Source: Hofstenia miamia
Lineage: Eukaryota; Xenacoelomorpha; Acoela
Reading direction: 5' to 3'
Assembly (NCBI GenBank): GCA_004352715.1
Contig: SCFE01000008.1
Coordinates: 3,117,131-3,181,130 of the forward strand
DNA length: 64,000 nucleotides
Below the pieces are notes generated by a model. The model worked only from the letters and a program-made list of their open reading frames with translations. It was not told the origin of the DNA and did not search any database. Shown piece after piece: positions 1 to 11,216 of this stretch (its first letter is position 1; the number at the start of each line of letters is the position of its first letter). Position numbers and translations under genes: made by a program.

Positions 1-55
<55 letters not shown>
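1..55. repeat. (TA)n microsatellite at window edge
   Basis: Nearly pure alternating TA, broken once near base 33. It is the first of many (TA)n tracts in the window. Confidence 0.95.
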
Positions 56-1387
56 ATCTTCTTGAATCTTTTTATGCTTACAACCTTAACATACAGATGA
101 ACTCCAATTGTGTGCAAGGACGTTTTGCTACCACTTTCTTTACACAACACTGGATTTTACGCAATATTGGATTTTAAGAAAAAGTGTAAATGAAAGTGTC
201 AAAAACACTCAGAATATACAGCTGTATTAAAAATCAGAGTTTACAATGCACAAAAAACATTGTTTACAAAATGTTTAGTAGTTGTTGATTGATATCTGTT
301 TTCCTTCATATACCTTTCAAAAATATTGGCTTCTAAAAGTTTTCCACATCTATTCGTGATGAACACTATGTTCTGCAGCCATTATACACAATATTGGAGT
401 TCCATTCGACCCATTTTAGTATTTGGGACAATGAAAATTCTACGCAGCATTGCGTTTTACGCAATACGGAAGTATACAATGAAAGAATAGATGCATTTTG
501 TAGAAGGGGATTTATAGTTTATACGCAATCATGGATTTTTGCGCAGTACTGGAGTTGGTCTGTGTTTTATATTATAAACACAGTTGCTGTCAGCATACTA
601 TATATTGAAATTATGACTAGTTAGTCAATGTCATTCATGTATGATATGAGCAAAAGTAGGCTCAAAAGGGCAACTTCTTCACCTTCTGAGGCACTTCTTT
701 TAGCAATGCTAATTAATTTAAGATTTTCTGATTTATTCTAGGAGTTTTTAATAAAGTCTGTACTGAAATGATATGCTTCGAATTTCATTAATTATATTCG
801 ATGTGAAATAGAATCAAACTTGCAATGCTACTACAATCATACCGACTATATACTGAAAATTCTAGACCCTTAGAAAATTATCTCGCTACGCGACTGTCTA
901 TTAGCATTACGTTAGAGTAGGAAACCATATTTTTGAACAATTTCATCCAAGCCTGTTGAGAACTATTAAAAGCATTTGAAGTGAAGACATCTATGCTTGC
1001 TCATGTAATGATAATGATTTGTGCAAAAAGTTATTCACATTCCTGACGTAAATGAAAACATTAAAATATTTTAAAATAAAAATCAAATTTTTGTAAGAAC
1101 TTGCAATTTTTTGGCATACCTAATTTTTAGATAATGACACGGCTTTGTGTCCAAGCTAACCAGCTACTAAGCTCAAATATTTTGCTTTTAGAAGGTAAAA
1201 GTCAGAAGTAGTCGCAAGTATGTGTATCAAATTTTCAATACCTTTGCAATTCGTGAGTTAAGAGAACTTAAAAATTTTTTAAGGAAGCTGTCACAGATTT
1301 TGAGGAGAAATCCCTAGTAGAAATAGGGTTATAGTAATATTATTCAAATAGTTTGTAAATATAACAAATTTCTATGGTTTCAAATGA
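56..1387. other. No gene recognised; degenerate ACGCAATATTGGA-like motif repeats
   Basis: AT-rich non-coding sequence. Between about 140 and 560 a short motif resembling ACGCAATATTGGATTTT recurs in degenerate form (near 145, 160, 385, 440, 455, 520 and 540). No open frame here has recognisable protein motifs. Confidence 0.4.
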
Positions 1388-1835
1388 TTGTGGGGATTTG
1401 CAATACCCCATTCTCCCTTGCCAACTCCACTGAGATCAAAGCTTTTTACATGTGTTAAGTATAAGAAAAACGTTTTGAAGAAATCCTTCATTAATGTCGC
1501 CATTCGAACCTGGAATTCGTTACCTAAAGAAATTAAAAATATTGAAAAATTAAAATCTTTTAAAAAGTATTTAAAAATCTCCCTTAAGTAAAAATGTATT
1601 TCTGGAAAATCATGGTTAGGATACAAATTTTATAACAATGACTATACTATAACTCGTTATTAAAATAGTACTACAGTAATTTATCCATAGCCTACAAGAT
1701 TTCTTTTGTAATTTATGTGAATTGTATATATGTGTTTTTGTAAATTTAATGAAGCTATTCAGATAAATTATCAGTTATTTAATTGTTAACATTTATCTGA
1801 ATAAAGATTATCTTATCTATCTTATCTTATCTTAA
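1388..1835 (+). mobile_element. LINE 3' fragment (L2/CR1-like, same family as 34.8-38.3 kb)
   Basis: Truncated copy holding only the last ~90 codons of the reverse-transcriptase ORF and the 3' UTR. Residues encoded from about 1460 (KKSFINVAIRTWNSLPKEIK, then SGKSWLGYKFYNNDYTI after an in-frame stop) match the C terminus of the long copy (SQSFINTAIYNWNILPKEMK, SGRSWIGFKFYNNDYTI). The 3' UTR carries a perfect 12-bp stem (1756-1767 with 1792-1803, 24-nt loop) followed by a TATCTTATC-type tail. 5' truncation is the normal fate of LINE insertions. It encodes no complete protein. Confidence 0.85.
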
Positions 1836-2525
1836 ATTTTTATTTGAAAATTGAAATATTGGCTTAAATTCTTAAGTTTTCAATGACATTCATTAAGTTC
1901 GGGAACTACAATTATAATGGCAGGTAAAGTTTGATTTTTTCACCTAAAGCTTGTCATTAGCTCGAGTGTAAAATTGTGGTGAAAAGTCATTTTGTGAAGC
2001 GCTTCTTCTAGGGGAGGGTTGTAAAGTTATCGGTCAGCGTAGGTTACATTTACTATCTAGCCAATAATTTGTAAATGTTTTCAATTATAATTACGGTCAT
2101 TGTTTAATTAATTTTCATTTCTGACATTCTCCTGAAATATATATTTGTTGAATTTTAGAAAACCTCTTATTACATTTATACTTCTATGCATAATAGCCTC
2201 AAAAATTAAGAATGGGACACTAATTTTCAACATGTTCATTTATTACTCCGAATATTCACAGAATTGAGTCGAGCAACTGCATTATCCAATATAGCATAGA
2301 AATCAGACGTAGAGCGTACAAGTGATGACTTTTTAAGATTCCATAGTACAACTGACTGTTTTCTGAAGCTCCTATTTCTTAGTACACTCTTTCAGTTTTC
2401 TTTGAAACAAATTTAAAAAAACAACAGTCACTTTTATACTTGTAAGAACTACGTACAACTGACTGTTTAAACAGTTAACTAATATATTTAATTTCACATA
2501 CATTATACTTAACATTTACACACAC
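1836..2525. other. No gene recognised
   Basis: AT-rich sequence after the LINE tail. I see no coding motif, tRNA-like or repeat structure. Confidence 0.4.
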
Positions 2526-2541
2526 ATATATATATATACTC

Positions 2542-2602
<61 letters not shown>
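2526..2602. repeat. Compound (TA)n(GA)n microsatellite
   Basis: An interrupted TA tract runs to 2576 and passes directly into GA repeats up to 2602. Confidence 0.95.
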
Positions 2603-2802
2603 TGTACCCGTCCATACGCGCGATATATGTACACATAGTAGGCAATACTGGTCAAAGCTAAAGTTTATTGTTTGCAATTAATCACTAAAAATAAAAAATG
2701 AACAAAGTCTATAATGTATTCCTGTAAAATGTATAACAATAATAAAATGAATGTAATGTAAATTTGCATGAATTATCAAAATCAGGGATCACTTAATTTA
2801 TA

Positions 2803-3079
2803 ATCTGTTTAACAGATCTGTTGACAGAATGATTAAAAAGTATATAACTCAACTTTAATCTGTTAACAGATCTGATCAAAAGCTCTGTTATATTATGGTA
2901 ATAATTTAACAATTTTGATAGCTAGTGAAATGGCATGAAATTTACCCTCGAATGCTGAACGAATTTATTTAAAGCATTATTTTTTTCACAAACCAATGCG
3001 ATTTGGCAATATAAAGTACAACTTCTGCCTTTCTTTTCTGTTATTCAACAACATTTAGTAAGAAATCTGTTCAACAGAT
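2803..3079. repeat. Three palindromes ATCTGTT(n)AACAGAT
   Basis: The 7-bp inverted repeat ATCTGTT/AACAGAT occurs at 2803-2817 (T spacer), 2858-2871 (no spacer) and 3065-3079 (C spacer). Further half-sites (ATCTGTT) lie nearby, for example near 3108. Function is unknown; they could be binding sites or the remains of a palindromic repeat. Confidence 0.6.
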
Positions 3080-4578
3080 CGGTGAAATGTTCCAGTTTCT
3101 GTTTAATGAATCTGTTAAATTTAATAATATGGTCAACAGGTGTGGACGTAAGTTGGGTATACCCGCGCTGGCGTTTTTGTTACAGTTATTAAAAATTTTA
3201 AGAGTGTGGATGTGGTTTGGTTAAATGATTGCAAAAGTACCGGTAAATTTGCGGGTATGGTTTTACGCTGTATTCTTCATATTAGGCTATTGTCAATGCA
3301 TTAATTTGAGGCAGCGCCGAGAGATGATCATAGGTCTAAAATTAATGTTAATTTGGCCTGTTTTAGGATTTTTGTTTGCTAGACCAAAGCTGCGTATGTT
3401 AAGAACCTATAATATTTTTCAACACATTTCTTGTTTTAGGCTCATTTGTGGACACGTAATAGTCCGTTTTTAATGTCGCCCTAATTTTCCAGTGCCTTGG
3501 CCATTGTCCATCTCTGAAAACACACGACAATGCGATGATTGTGATACAAATTATATTCCTTGCATAAATTTCAAAATTGTATTTGGGAAGGACTTGGTAG
3601 ACAAAAACAATATGGTCGGAAGTAGTTTGCACAGTTACGTTGACTTCAGAGGCGAAAACCTAAGTGACTTAGGATTCACTTAAATTCATTGATATAATAC
3701 ACAATGCGTTCCACTTCGAAAAATGAAAAATGTATTCACACGTCCACCATATTGTCATTAACAGGAGAAGGTATCAAACAAGCGGGCTGTTTAGTAATTG
3801 TTTTGCTTATGCTTGCACTACTGGCCGCTCATATTTTGAGTAGAGGGCATACAGTGGTATGTCATTGCAATCATCAATAATATATATATATATATATATA
3901 TATACAGTATATATATATACCATATATATGTGAATTAATCAGCAAGTTCAAGTTACGTTGTGTCCATTGCATAGAGTCTTGCTTCTTAAGATTTTTTACT
4001 TATCCAATATTTGAGTAAGTAATTTCACATAAGCATGCTTATGACTTCACTATTAAAATCAACTTAAAAATGCAAAGAGAGCGCTTAACCTCTTCAGCAA
4101 TTGAATGTCATTAATGACCGAAGTAAATCCTTCGGGTAACAGTAATTTTATTCTATTTCTATGTATCTTGATTTAAATCTGTTTTTGTTCAGGAAATAAA
4201 TTTTTATAGGTTCTTTGTTCATTTACAAAATTTACATCACTTATTAGTTATTGCACAGGGTTAAGATTTTTAGGTCTAGAACTGTCACCGTTATAATGAG
4301 ACAGTGCATTTGAGCGGGTAGGTGCTTAAACTTCTAGGCTTGCGTTTCCATTTATAATTTATGAAAAAAATGTAAAATAATAATCCTGCTTAAATTTACA
4401 TTACATGTATTATTTATGATGACTACGTATCACTTTCTATAATTGGACATCAGATTTGTTCTGTGCATGAGAGCAATGTTAAAGAAATGTCAGTCAAAAG
4501 TACAAACGGCTAAACTATAAAAACCAACACAGCAGATCACAGTTGTTGGCACAGCTATCATCATCAGAACTGAAGTAT
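3080..4578. other. No gene recognised; one (TA)n tract
   Basis: Short open frames exist at 3225-3683 on both strands, but none shows a domain or motif. A (TA)n tract lies at about 3880-3929. The rest is featureless to me. Confidence 0.4.
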
Positions 4579-4788
4579 TCAGCTGGTCGGAGCCAGTGCA
4601 AATTTCCGTTCAAAATGCGGTTCAACACCTACGATGATTTTGCGCCAAATACCTCCCCACTCTTTGTCGTTTTCAGCCCTGCACAGCCAATTGCGTAAAA
4701 TGACATTGTCATACATGTGATTGATGTCAAGTGGGTTCTTCACTTTGCGCATGATTTTAGTCGATGACTCTTCGAATTGGTTTACATG
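4579..4788 (-). other. Coding-like stretch of unknown identity
   Basis: About 69 codons are open on the minus strand in a locally GC-richer block. The translation includes KNPLDINHMYDNVILRNWLC and ENDKEWGGIWRKIIVGVEPH and ends in a stop at 4579-4581. The frame has stops on both sides and no good start. The balanced, Trp-rich composition looks more like real protein than the surrounding AT-rich frames. It could be an isolated exon or a repeat-gene relic; I do not recognise the family. Confidence 0.25.
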
Positions 4789-4799
4789 TCATTGGTCTT

Positions 4800-5640
4800 T
4801 TAGTGAAATGTTTTCATAAGAAACTACTTTTTTCTCATTAGTTTTTTTTATAAAATATAAACTACTAATATAAAAGGGTTTTTACATAAGGGCTATACTT
4901 GATCTTGATAATTTTTTTTAATTTTATACATTGAATGCCGAAAATAGGCTTAAAGTTAAAAATGAAAATGTGATGCACATCGTGTAAATAATTTATATTA
5001 ACATTTTAACAAAATTTACAATTGTGTGAATATGTTTCATAAAGCTGTTTCAGGGATGAGAATCTATCCTATCTTATCAACAAGTTGATAGGTGAGGCAT
5101 ACCTACCAATGTCCTATAAGTTCCTATATGAGAACTAGTAGCTTAATTTTCAAAAAATGAATCTTGCGTCTTATTCAATAGCATCTTGAGAAATCCATTA
5201 ATCTATTTGCAAATATAAATTGAATTTTGTACTTAAAAAGGTATTCACATCAGAATTAAATTGAAGGACTTTTCTTGTTTTGAAATTTTTTCAAGTTTTG
5301 TATCATGACTAAAGTCTTATTACCCCATTACAGACTGTCCAACCTATTGCCTTCGTTCGCAGGGATTTCGTACGAAAGCTCAGAAATTTCCAATATAAAA
5401 GAAAAAGAATAACTTAAATTATGATATTCAATTAAATACTATTTTATAATCTAGAAAATATGATAATACTTACAAAATTTTTTTGTCGGTCTAATTACAA
5501 AATGGATGCATAGTTGGATGATAAGGAGCCTACATATTTCTCTATGATTTAATGGAAATGAACATATTGCGAGTGGAAAGATGAATACACTATTTCACTT
5601 CGTTTCTCTTTATGATTAATCAGATGCGCTGGAAATTACA
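4800..5640. other. No gene recognised
   Basis: AT-rich sequence without coding or repeat signals that I can support. Confidence 0.35.
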
Positions 5641-5660
5641 ATATTCTATACACTACAAAT

Positions 5661-6555
5661 TTAGTAATGAAATAACTCTTCAAATTTTTTCTTCAATTTT
5701 TCTAAGCTCATCTGCCAACATTTTACATTGCTCTGGTACACCAAAAGCAAACGCTGCATTCTGTGTTTTTTTCTCGCCTGAAACACGTCAAGTAAATCTT
5801 TATGAAAAGCTCCAGTTTTCAAATTGTAATGCATCTCATTTTTGAATAAACTGCTCAAATTTCTTGACGCCATACCGTTGATACATTTTCAAGTAAGGAG
5901 GCAAAATACCGTAGTTTGTACTCTATTCTTTCTCTTAGAGAGAGGCAATGCAGACTAACATGTCCCATTGATGTTCCCATATCTCTAGACAATCTATATA
6001 TGATTTCGTTATACTTTTGCTTATTACAGTTTGCAACTTGTCCAATAATATCTAGGTGAATTTGATAATAATGCATTACAATTGTCCAATCTTGATAACG
6101 CAGTAGATAATTGTAAAGCTTTTGTTGATTCAATACACAATAATTTTCTTACACGTTTTTCTTACCGTAGTTGAATTGAACAAGTTTTCAGAAGTCTTGT
6201 AACATGTTTTTAAAACGAAAGACTATTTTTAAAAATAACACCCAGATTGGTTGCATCAGAAACCACACATTGCTGCATCGAAATTGGGAATATTCATAAA
6301 TCGAAGCTCTAAAGAATTTGAGCATGACATGATAAGAGCTTTCATTTTTACATTAATTGCTTCATCAAATTTCGCAAACCTCTCCTCAATATTATTAAAA
6401 AATGGGACCAATAATCTTGAAATATCATGGTTTAGAACAAACTTATATACATGAAGATCATCAGCGTACAACTTAAGCGTAATACATAGCTCGGATATAA
6501 AATCATGTAGATAAGATAAGATAGTGGTCCAAACAGGATCCTTAGGGCAGCACAC
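5661..6555 (-). pseudogene. Possible broken gene of unknown identity
   Basis: Three minus-strand frames follow each other with long open stretches: 6555-6256 (includes ISELCITLKLYADDLHVYKF and DISRLLVPFFNNIEERFAKF), 6133-5855 (LDIIGQVANCNKQKYNEIIY, SLRERIEYKLRYFASLLENV) and 5873-5661 (ARKKHRMQRLLLVYQSNVKC). The composition is helical and charged, as in a coiled-coil or helical-bundle protein. Near 6060-6140 a second frame is also open, suggesting a frameshift. I see no convincing splice sites joining the pieces, so a decayed copy is the simplest reading, but introns are possible. No family is assigned. Confidence 0.3.
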
Positions 6556-6580
6556 AGATTATTTTAATAGGTATGGTTGG

Positions 6581-6650
6581 CAGGGGCGCACCCAGCTTTT
6601 TTTCTGAGGAGGGGAACTATTCTTTAGATTATATATATGTATATATATAA

Positions 6651-6690
<40 letters not shown>

Positions 6691-8473
6691 CATACTTTCA
6701 TAGATATTCTTACATGCAAAGTAGTTTATAAATTCATTATTCTGAAGATTTTCACTACAACAATGGAAAAAGCATTGTCAGGAAAATTAAATAGTACACA
6801 CTTTTTGACATGAACCCAAAACAGAAAGGTTGATATTAATGAAAATCAACTATTCAATTTTAGGTTTACTATTTCATATATCTACTTTTTTATGTCATTT
6901 ATATAATTAAATTTCAACATAGCAAATGTAACCAGCATACTATGAATGTTTGTTAAAAATTACTAAAACTGAATTATTTTTCCCTAACCCTATTCAACCA
7001 TTACTAAGATTGGCTAACACACATATGTGCTCCTTGGTTCAGTAGGTGAGGATGATTTCGAAAACAGACTGTTGTCCTGTTAACTGATCCTAATCTCAAT
7101 AGGAAAAATTTCCATTTTTTGTGGTAGGATGATCTTTAAAAAATTCTTACTTTCTTATTTCTTAGTTATTCCACCAAAAACTTAGGTCTAATTCTTGCAG
7201 GCTTGAATCATGCCCAACTCAGCTTTTAAGAAAATGTGCTCACTGAAGTTGAAAATTCTAGATTGAATTTTTCAAGAATAGCTAATACTGATGTACAATT
7301 TCAAAACGTTGCTTAAGAAATTGTATAATATTCACTACAACTGTTGTGCAATAGTTTATTTTTTCAATTTCAGTCCCTTTTTTCCAATAGCTCAGTCGAG
7401 CCCCAGCCCACCGCGGCTCTCACTTCAACTCCTGTTAGAAGAAGAGCGAACAGGACTAAGGATCATGCCGTATTAATACTGTGCGTCCACAAAATACCTT
7501 TAGTTACATTTTGTAACTTGCCATAATTTGAATTTAATACATTATTTCTCTATTGTTTTTTTAGCATTGCTATGTAATTCACCATATTTCACTACAGGTA
7601 AAAAATACAGAAACCGTCTCCAAATTATTTTCACATTTTGCAAAATATAATTTAAAAGAAAATTTCATTCAAAATTGCTATATTTCTCATTGCTAGTTTC
7701 GCTTTTGGCAATAATTGGAATGAAAATAATAGATAAGAAATCATAGCATAAGAACCAAGCATAACACATAAAAACTTTTTTTAAAAGAAAAAACATCGTT
7801 GTGAGATTACAAACAAAAATTACGAGTGCTTCATAATTCTGTTAGCACTAAGAAAAATCTAAGTTAAATGTTGCTAGAAATCGTAATCACTAAAAGCAAA
7901 TTTTGTTCTCCATCGATACCTTATGTATAAGCTGTGATCATTGTTTAATATCTCTAGGTTTGACATCACAATATGAGGTATGTGACAGAAAGATAGCAAT
8001 GGTGCGAAATAGAGTTAATGTTATGCCTTAATATATAAAAAAGTGAATTTGGTAGTGGAAGCATAATGTATATTTTGGTCATCAAACTGTGCTGTACACA
8101 TGCAATAGCCAATACTATATTAATTTACTAGGCAGGACAATAATGATTTTCGAATTGGGACTTTATTATGTTTCACCAAGATTTTCATCTATTAATGCTT
8201 GTGAGAACGTTCTTAGTGAACCTAAATAATTGTAAATTATTGGTAATTTTTCTTCTTCTAAAGTATTCAATAGATTAATTGATTTTCCATTAATGTAATA
8301 ATTGCAATATCAATTAATTATTGCTTACCCCTGCAGATAGATTTGAAGCATTGCTTAATATATATATGTACTATGTTATCATATCAGCATACATTTCATG
8401 AGGAATGGAAACATCTGTGCTCTGTTGAGGGGGGGAACGTTCCCCCAGTTCCCTCCCCTCTGGTGCGCCTCTG
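6581..8473. mobile_element. Non-autonomous hAT-type element with 8-bp target duplication
   Basis: The left end CAGGGGCGCACCCAGC (6581) and the right end, read inward as CAGAGGCGCACC, form short terminal inverted repeats with 11 of the first 12 bases matching. The element is flanked by a perfect 8-bp direct repeat ATGGTTGG (6573-6580 and 8474-8481). CAG-type ends with 8-bp duplications are the signature of hAT transposons. The 1.9-kb interior is AT-rich, contains a (TA)n tract at 6630-6689 and encodes no recognisable transposase, so it would need one in trans. A small hAT MITE at 33485-33728 has very similar ends. Confidence 0.85.
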
Positions 8474-8481
8474 ATGGTTGG

Positions 8482-9125
8482 ACAGTCTACATTAAATATA
8501 CAGGTAAAACTAATTTCCAATTTTTATCCTAACATTTCCTGGCGATTTGATTATATTTGTGCCTCGAAACCTCAGTAATGATGTCTTCTCCCACACCAGA
8601 ATAAGGTAAAACCTAGGACCAAGTACGTGAAATTTTGTATAAAATGATGTACATTAGTCTGGTAATATAAAGAATTTGTTTGTGCATTTTAGCAGAGATT
8701 AATGCAAACTTGGTAGTGATTAGCTTTATAACTGTTATTTAACTTGCACATGCTTGTGATTAGATACCTTAATTGCTGAATTTCCAAAAATCAGTTTCGT
8801 ACAGAACACGTGAGATTTCCATCCAATTTCAAATGTAAACATAAAGTGTAGCAATGATTGCAATTTTGTATAAAAGATATCTCTGCAATTGAGAGGATGA
8901 TTAAGCACGACTTTTCTTAATCTTTTTCTAGCATTTTTTCATTTGAGGATGACTTGATTCAATATCCCATAATTATTAAATAAAATTGTGTTGAAATTCT
9001 TAAAAAATATTAATTTTTATGGTTAGGTGATAAATTTCTTTAATTCTTGATTAAATAATTGAGTAAGTGAAGTAAGTAAGGTTATTTCAATTATTTCAGT
9101 CAATTGATATTTAGTGCTTAGATGC
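8482..9125. other. No gene recognised
   Basis: AT-rich sequence between two repeat ends; no coding signal. Confidence 0.35.
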
Positions 9126-9205
9126 CAGTGGCGCAACTTGGGCTTGAAAAATGGGAGGGGGCACTAACAAATTCCTTGAAGCATATATATATATATATAT
9201 ATATA
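9126..9205 (+). mobile_element. Probable left end of another hAT-type element
   Basis: CAGTGGCGCAACTTGGG at 9126 resembles the CAGNGGCGYACCCA ends of the elements at 6581 and 33485. It runs through a G-rich stretch into a (TA)n tract and then the assembly gap. No matching right end was found, so the extent is unknown. Confidence 0.35.
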
Positions 9206-9618
9206 NNNNNNNNNNNNNNNNNNNNNNNNNNNNNNNNNNNNNNNNNNNNNNNNNNNNNNNNNNNNNNNNNNNNNNNNNNNNNNNNNNNNNNNNNNNNNNN
9301 NNNNNNNNNNNNNNNNNNNNNNNNNNNNNNNNNNNNNNNNNNNNNNNNNNNNNNNNNNNNNNNNNNNNNNNNNNNNNNNNNNNNNNNNNNNNNNNNNNNN
9401 NNNNNNNNNNNNNNNNNNNNNNNNNNNNNNNNNNNNNNNNNNNNNNNNNNNNNNNNNNNNNNNNNNNNNNNNNNNNNNNNNNNNNNNNNNNNNNNNNNNN
9501 NNNNNNNNNNNNNNNNNNNNNNNNNNNNNNNNNNNNNNNNNNNNNNNNNNNNNNNNNNNNNNNNNNNNNNNNNNNNNNNNNNNNNNNNNNNNNNNNNNNN
9601 NNNNNNNNNNNNNNNNNN
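9206..9618. other. Assembly gap (413 N) inside a (TA)n tract
   Basis: 413 undetermined bases flanked on both sides by TA repeats. The gap is probably an unassembled (TA)n array. Open frames running across it are meaningless. Confidence 0.95.
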
Positions 9619-9645
9619 TATATAGAAATATGGTGCCCTAAGTAA

Positions 9646-11216
9646 GAATTTGTGAAGATAATGGTTAATCTTTCGTCACTCCGAAACGGTTATGGTTATT
9701 AAAAACCGTTAACTTTGGGCCTTTTGTAATCGCTATAAAATGACATTTTCAAAGATACGGGCTCTAAGTATTTAAAAACAAAATGTGTGGTATTGTTAAA
9801 TTTAAATGAACCTAATTATGTTATAACATTAAAACTTGTTTTGGCTTCAAAATGATTTGCTAGTTTGAAATGGAAAATGTTATCACAAAGAAAATGGCGC
9901 TGAAGCTGGTTAACAATGATCACATCTGTGAATCAAAAGTGCTAATTTTTCTGAATCCATTTTATTCGCTATTTTTGCATTTTGTAATTCAAATAGTCTT
10001 TCTTAGGACCTTTTCCAAATAGTTTCAATTTGTCATCTGAATATATTTCAAGAAATTATTTCAACATTTCTATGTATTTCATGTTATTACATTCTGAATA
10101 ATTGCAGATGTTGAAATGTGAAGTGCCTGGAAATTTTTGAAAATTTTTCATGATCCTAAGACATTTTTTAGCGCTTATATCTCCAATTGAGATCCTCACT
10201 GTATAGAAGTGGGTTATCTTTTTCATTGTCATTCCTATACCGTGACCTGGCGCTGTCCCATTGAGATGCGTCGTTGCACGAAGTCTCCAGTAACAAACTG
10301 TACGTCTAAATGGGTTTGTGAAGTCTTTCTACAAATAAAAAACAGCTAAAGTATGGTAGTAATCTCTTGAGCTCTAAGCCTTATTTACGTTAATATTAGG
10401 TATAGTGAAAATTATTTTTTTTTATAAAATCGGAATATTCATGTACTTATCCATAGTAATATAATTTATTTCAAATTGTCAGCATTACATTCATGCACGT
10501 TCATCAAGAGACCTGTCCAGGCATCAAGATTTCCAAATTTGCTAATAGGATTGGAGAAAATTTTGGGCAAATGTGGAAAAACGGTTTATCTTTTTAAAAA
10601 GATACTAGGCTGTTTAAGGTTAAGTTTCAATGAAGTTTCAATCAAGTGAATATTTATATTTTAGCAAATATGCATAAACTATATTCATATTTCGGGCACA
10701 CTTTGAAATTGTGCCACATGCCCCATATATATTTTGTTATATCTTAATTTTGTTAATAAACCATTTTCTATATTTATATGAACGTAATCTACATATTCCT
10801 GTACTATAAACTCATAGTAAGCGGTGTTTATTATAAAGTGGAGTCTGTCTATTAAAATTGCATTCTTGTGGAACGCAAGCTTTCTGTATCTTTCTAAAAT
10901 TATTTCTGTTTATAAACTTTTATGATTTCAAATAGGGGGAGGGGCAACTAAGGGGCACTGTACCCACATCAAAGATGAACATGGGCGTAAATTTCAGGCC
11001 CAGACCATTTAAATAAATGTCAATTCAACCCATTCTAGGTCAATTTTTATAATAATTTTGAAAAAATTCCTTCAATTTTTCGGATTGCAACAACAAAAAT
11101 GGGTGTGTTAGAAACTTAAAATCTAATTAATTGAACATCCTAAATTTAGATTTAAAAGAGTACGTGATACTAATGTAAAACTTCAAAGTGCAACCTTTCC
11201 TTTTTACCACCGAGTT
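9646..11216. other. No gene recognised
   Basis: AT-rich sequence. Small G-rich patches near 10930-11000 resemble transposon ends, but I could not pair them. No coding signal. Confidence 0.35.

Noticed and set aside
9122-9645. Open frames of ~165 codons across the 9.2-kb gap
   Set aside because: They consist almost wholly of undetermined bases between (TA)n flanks.
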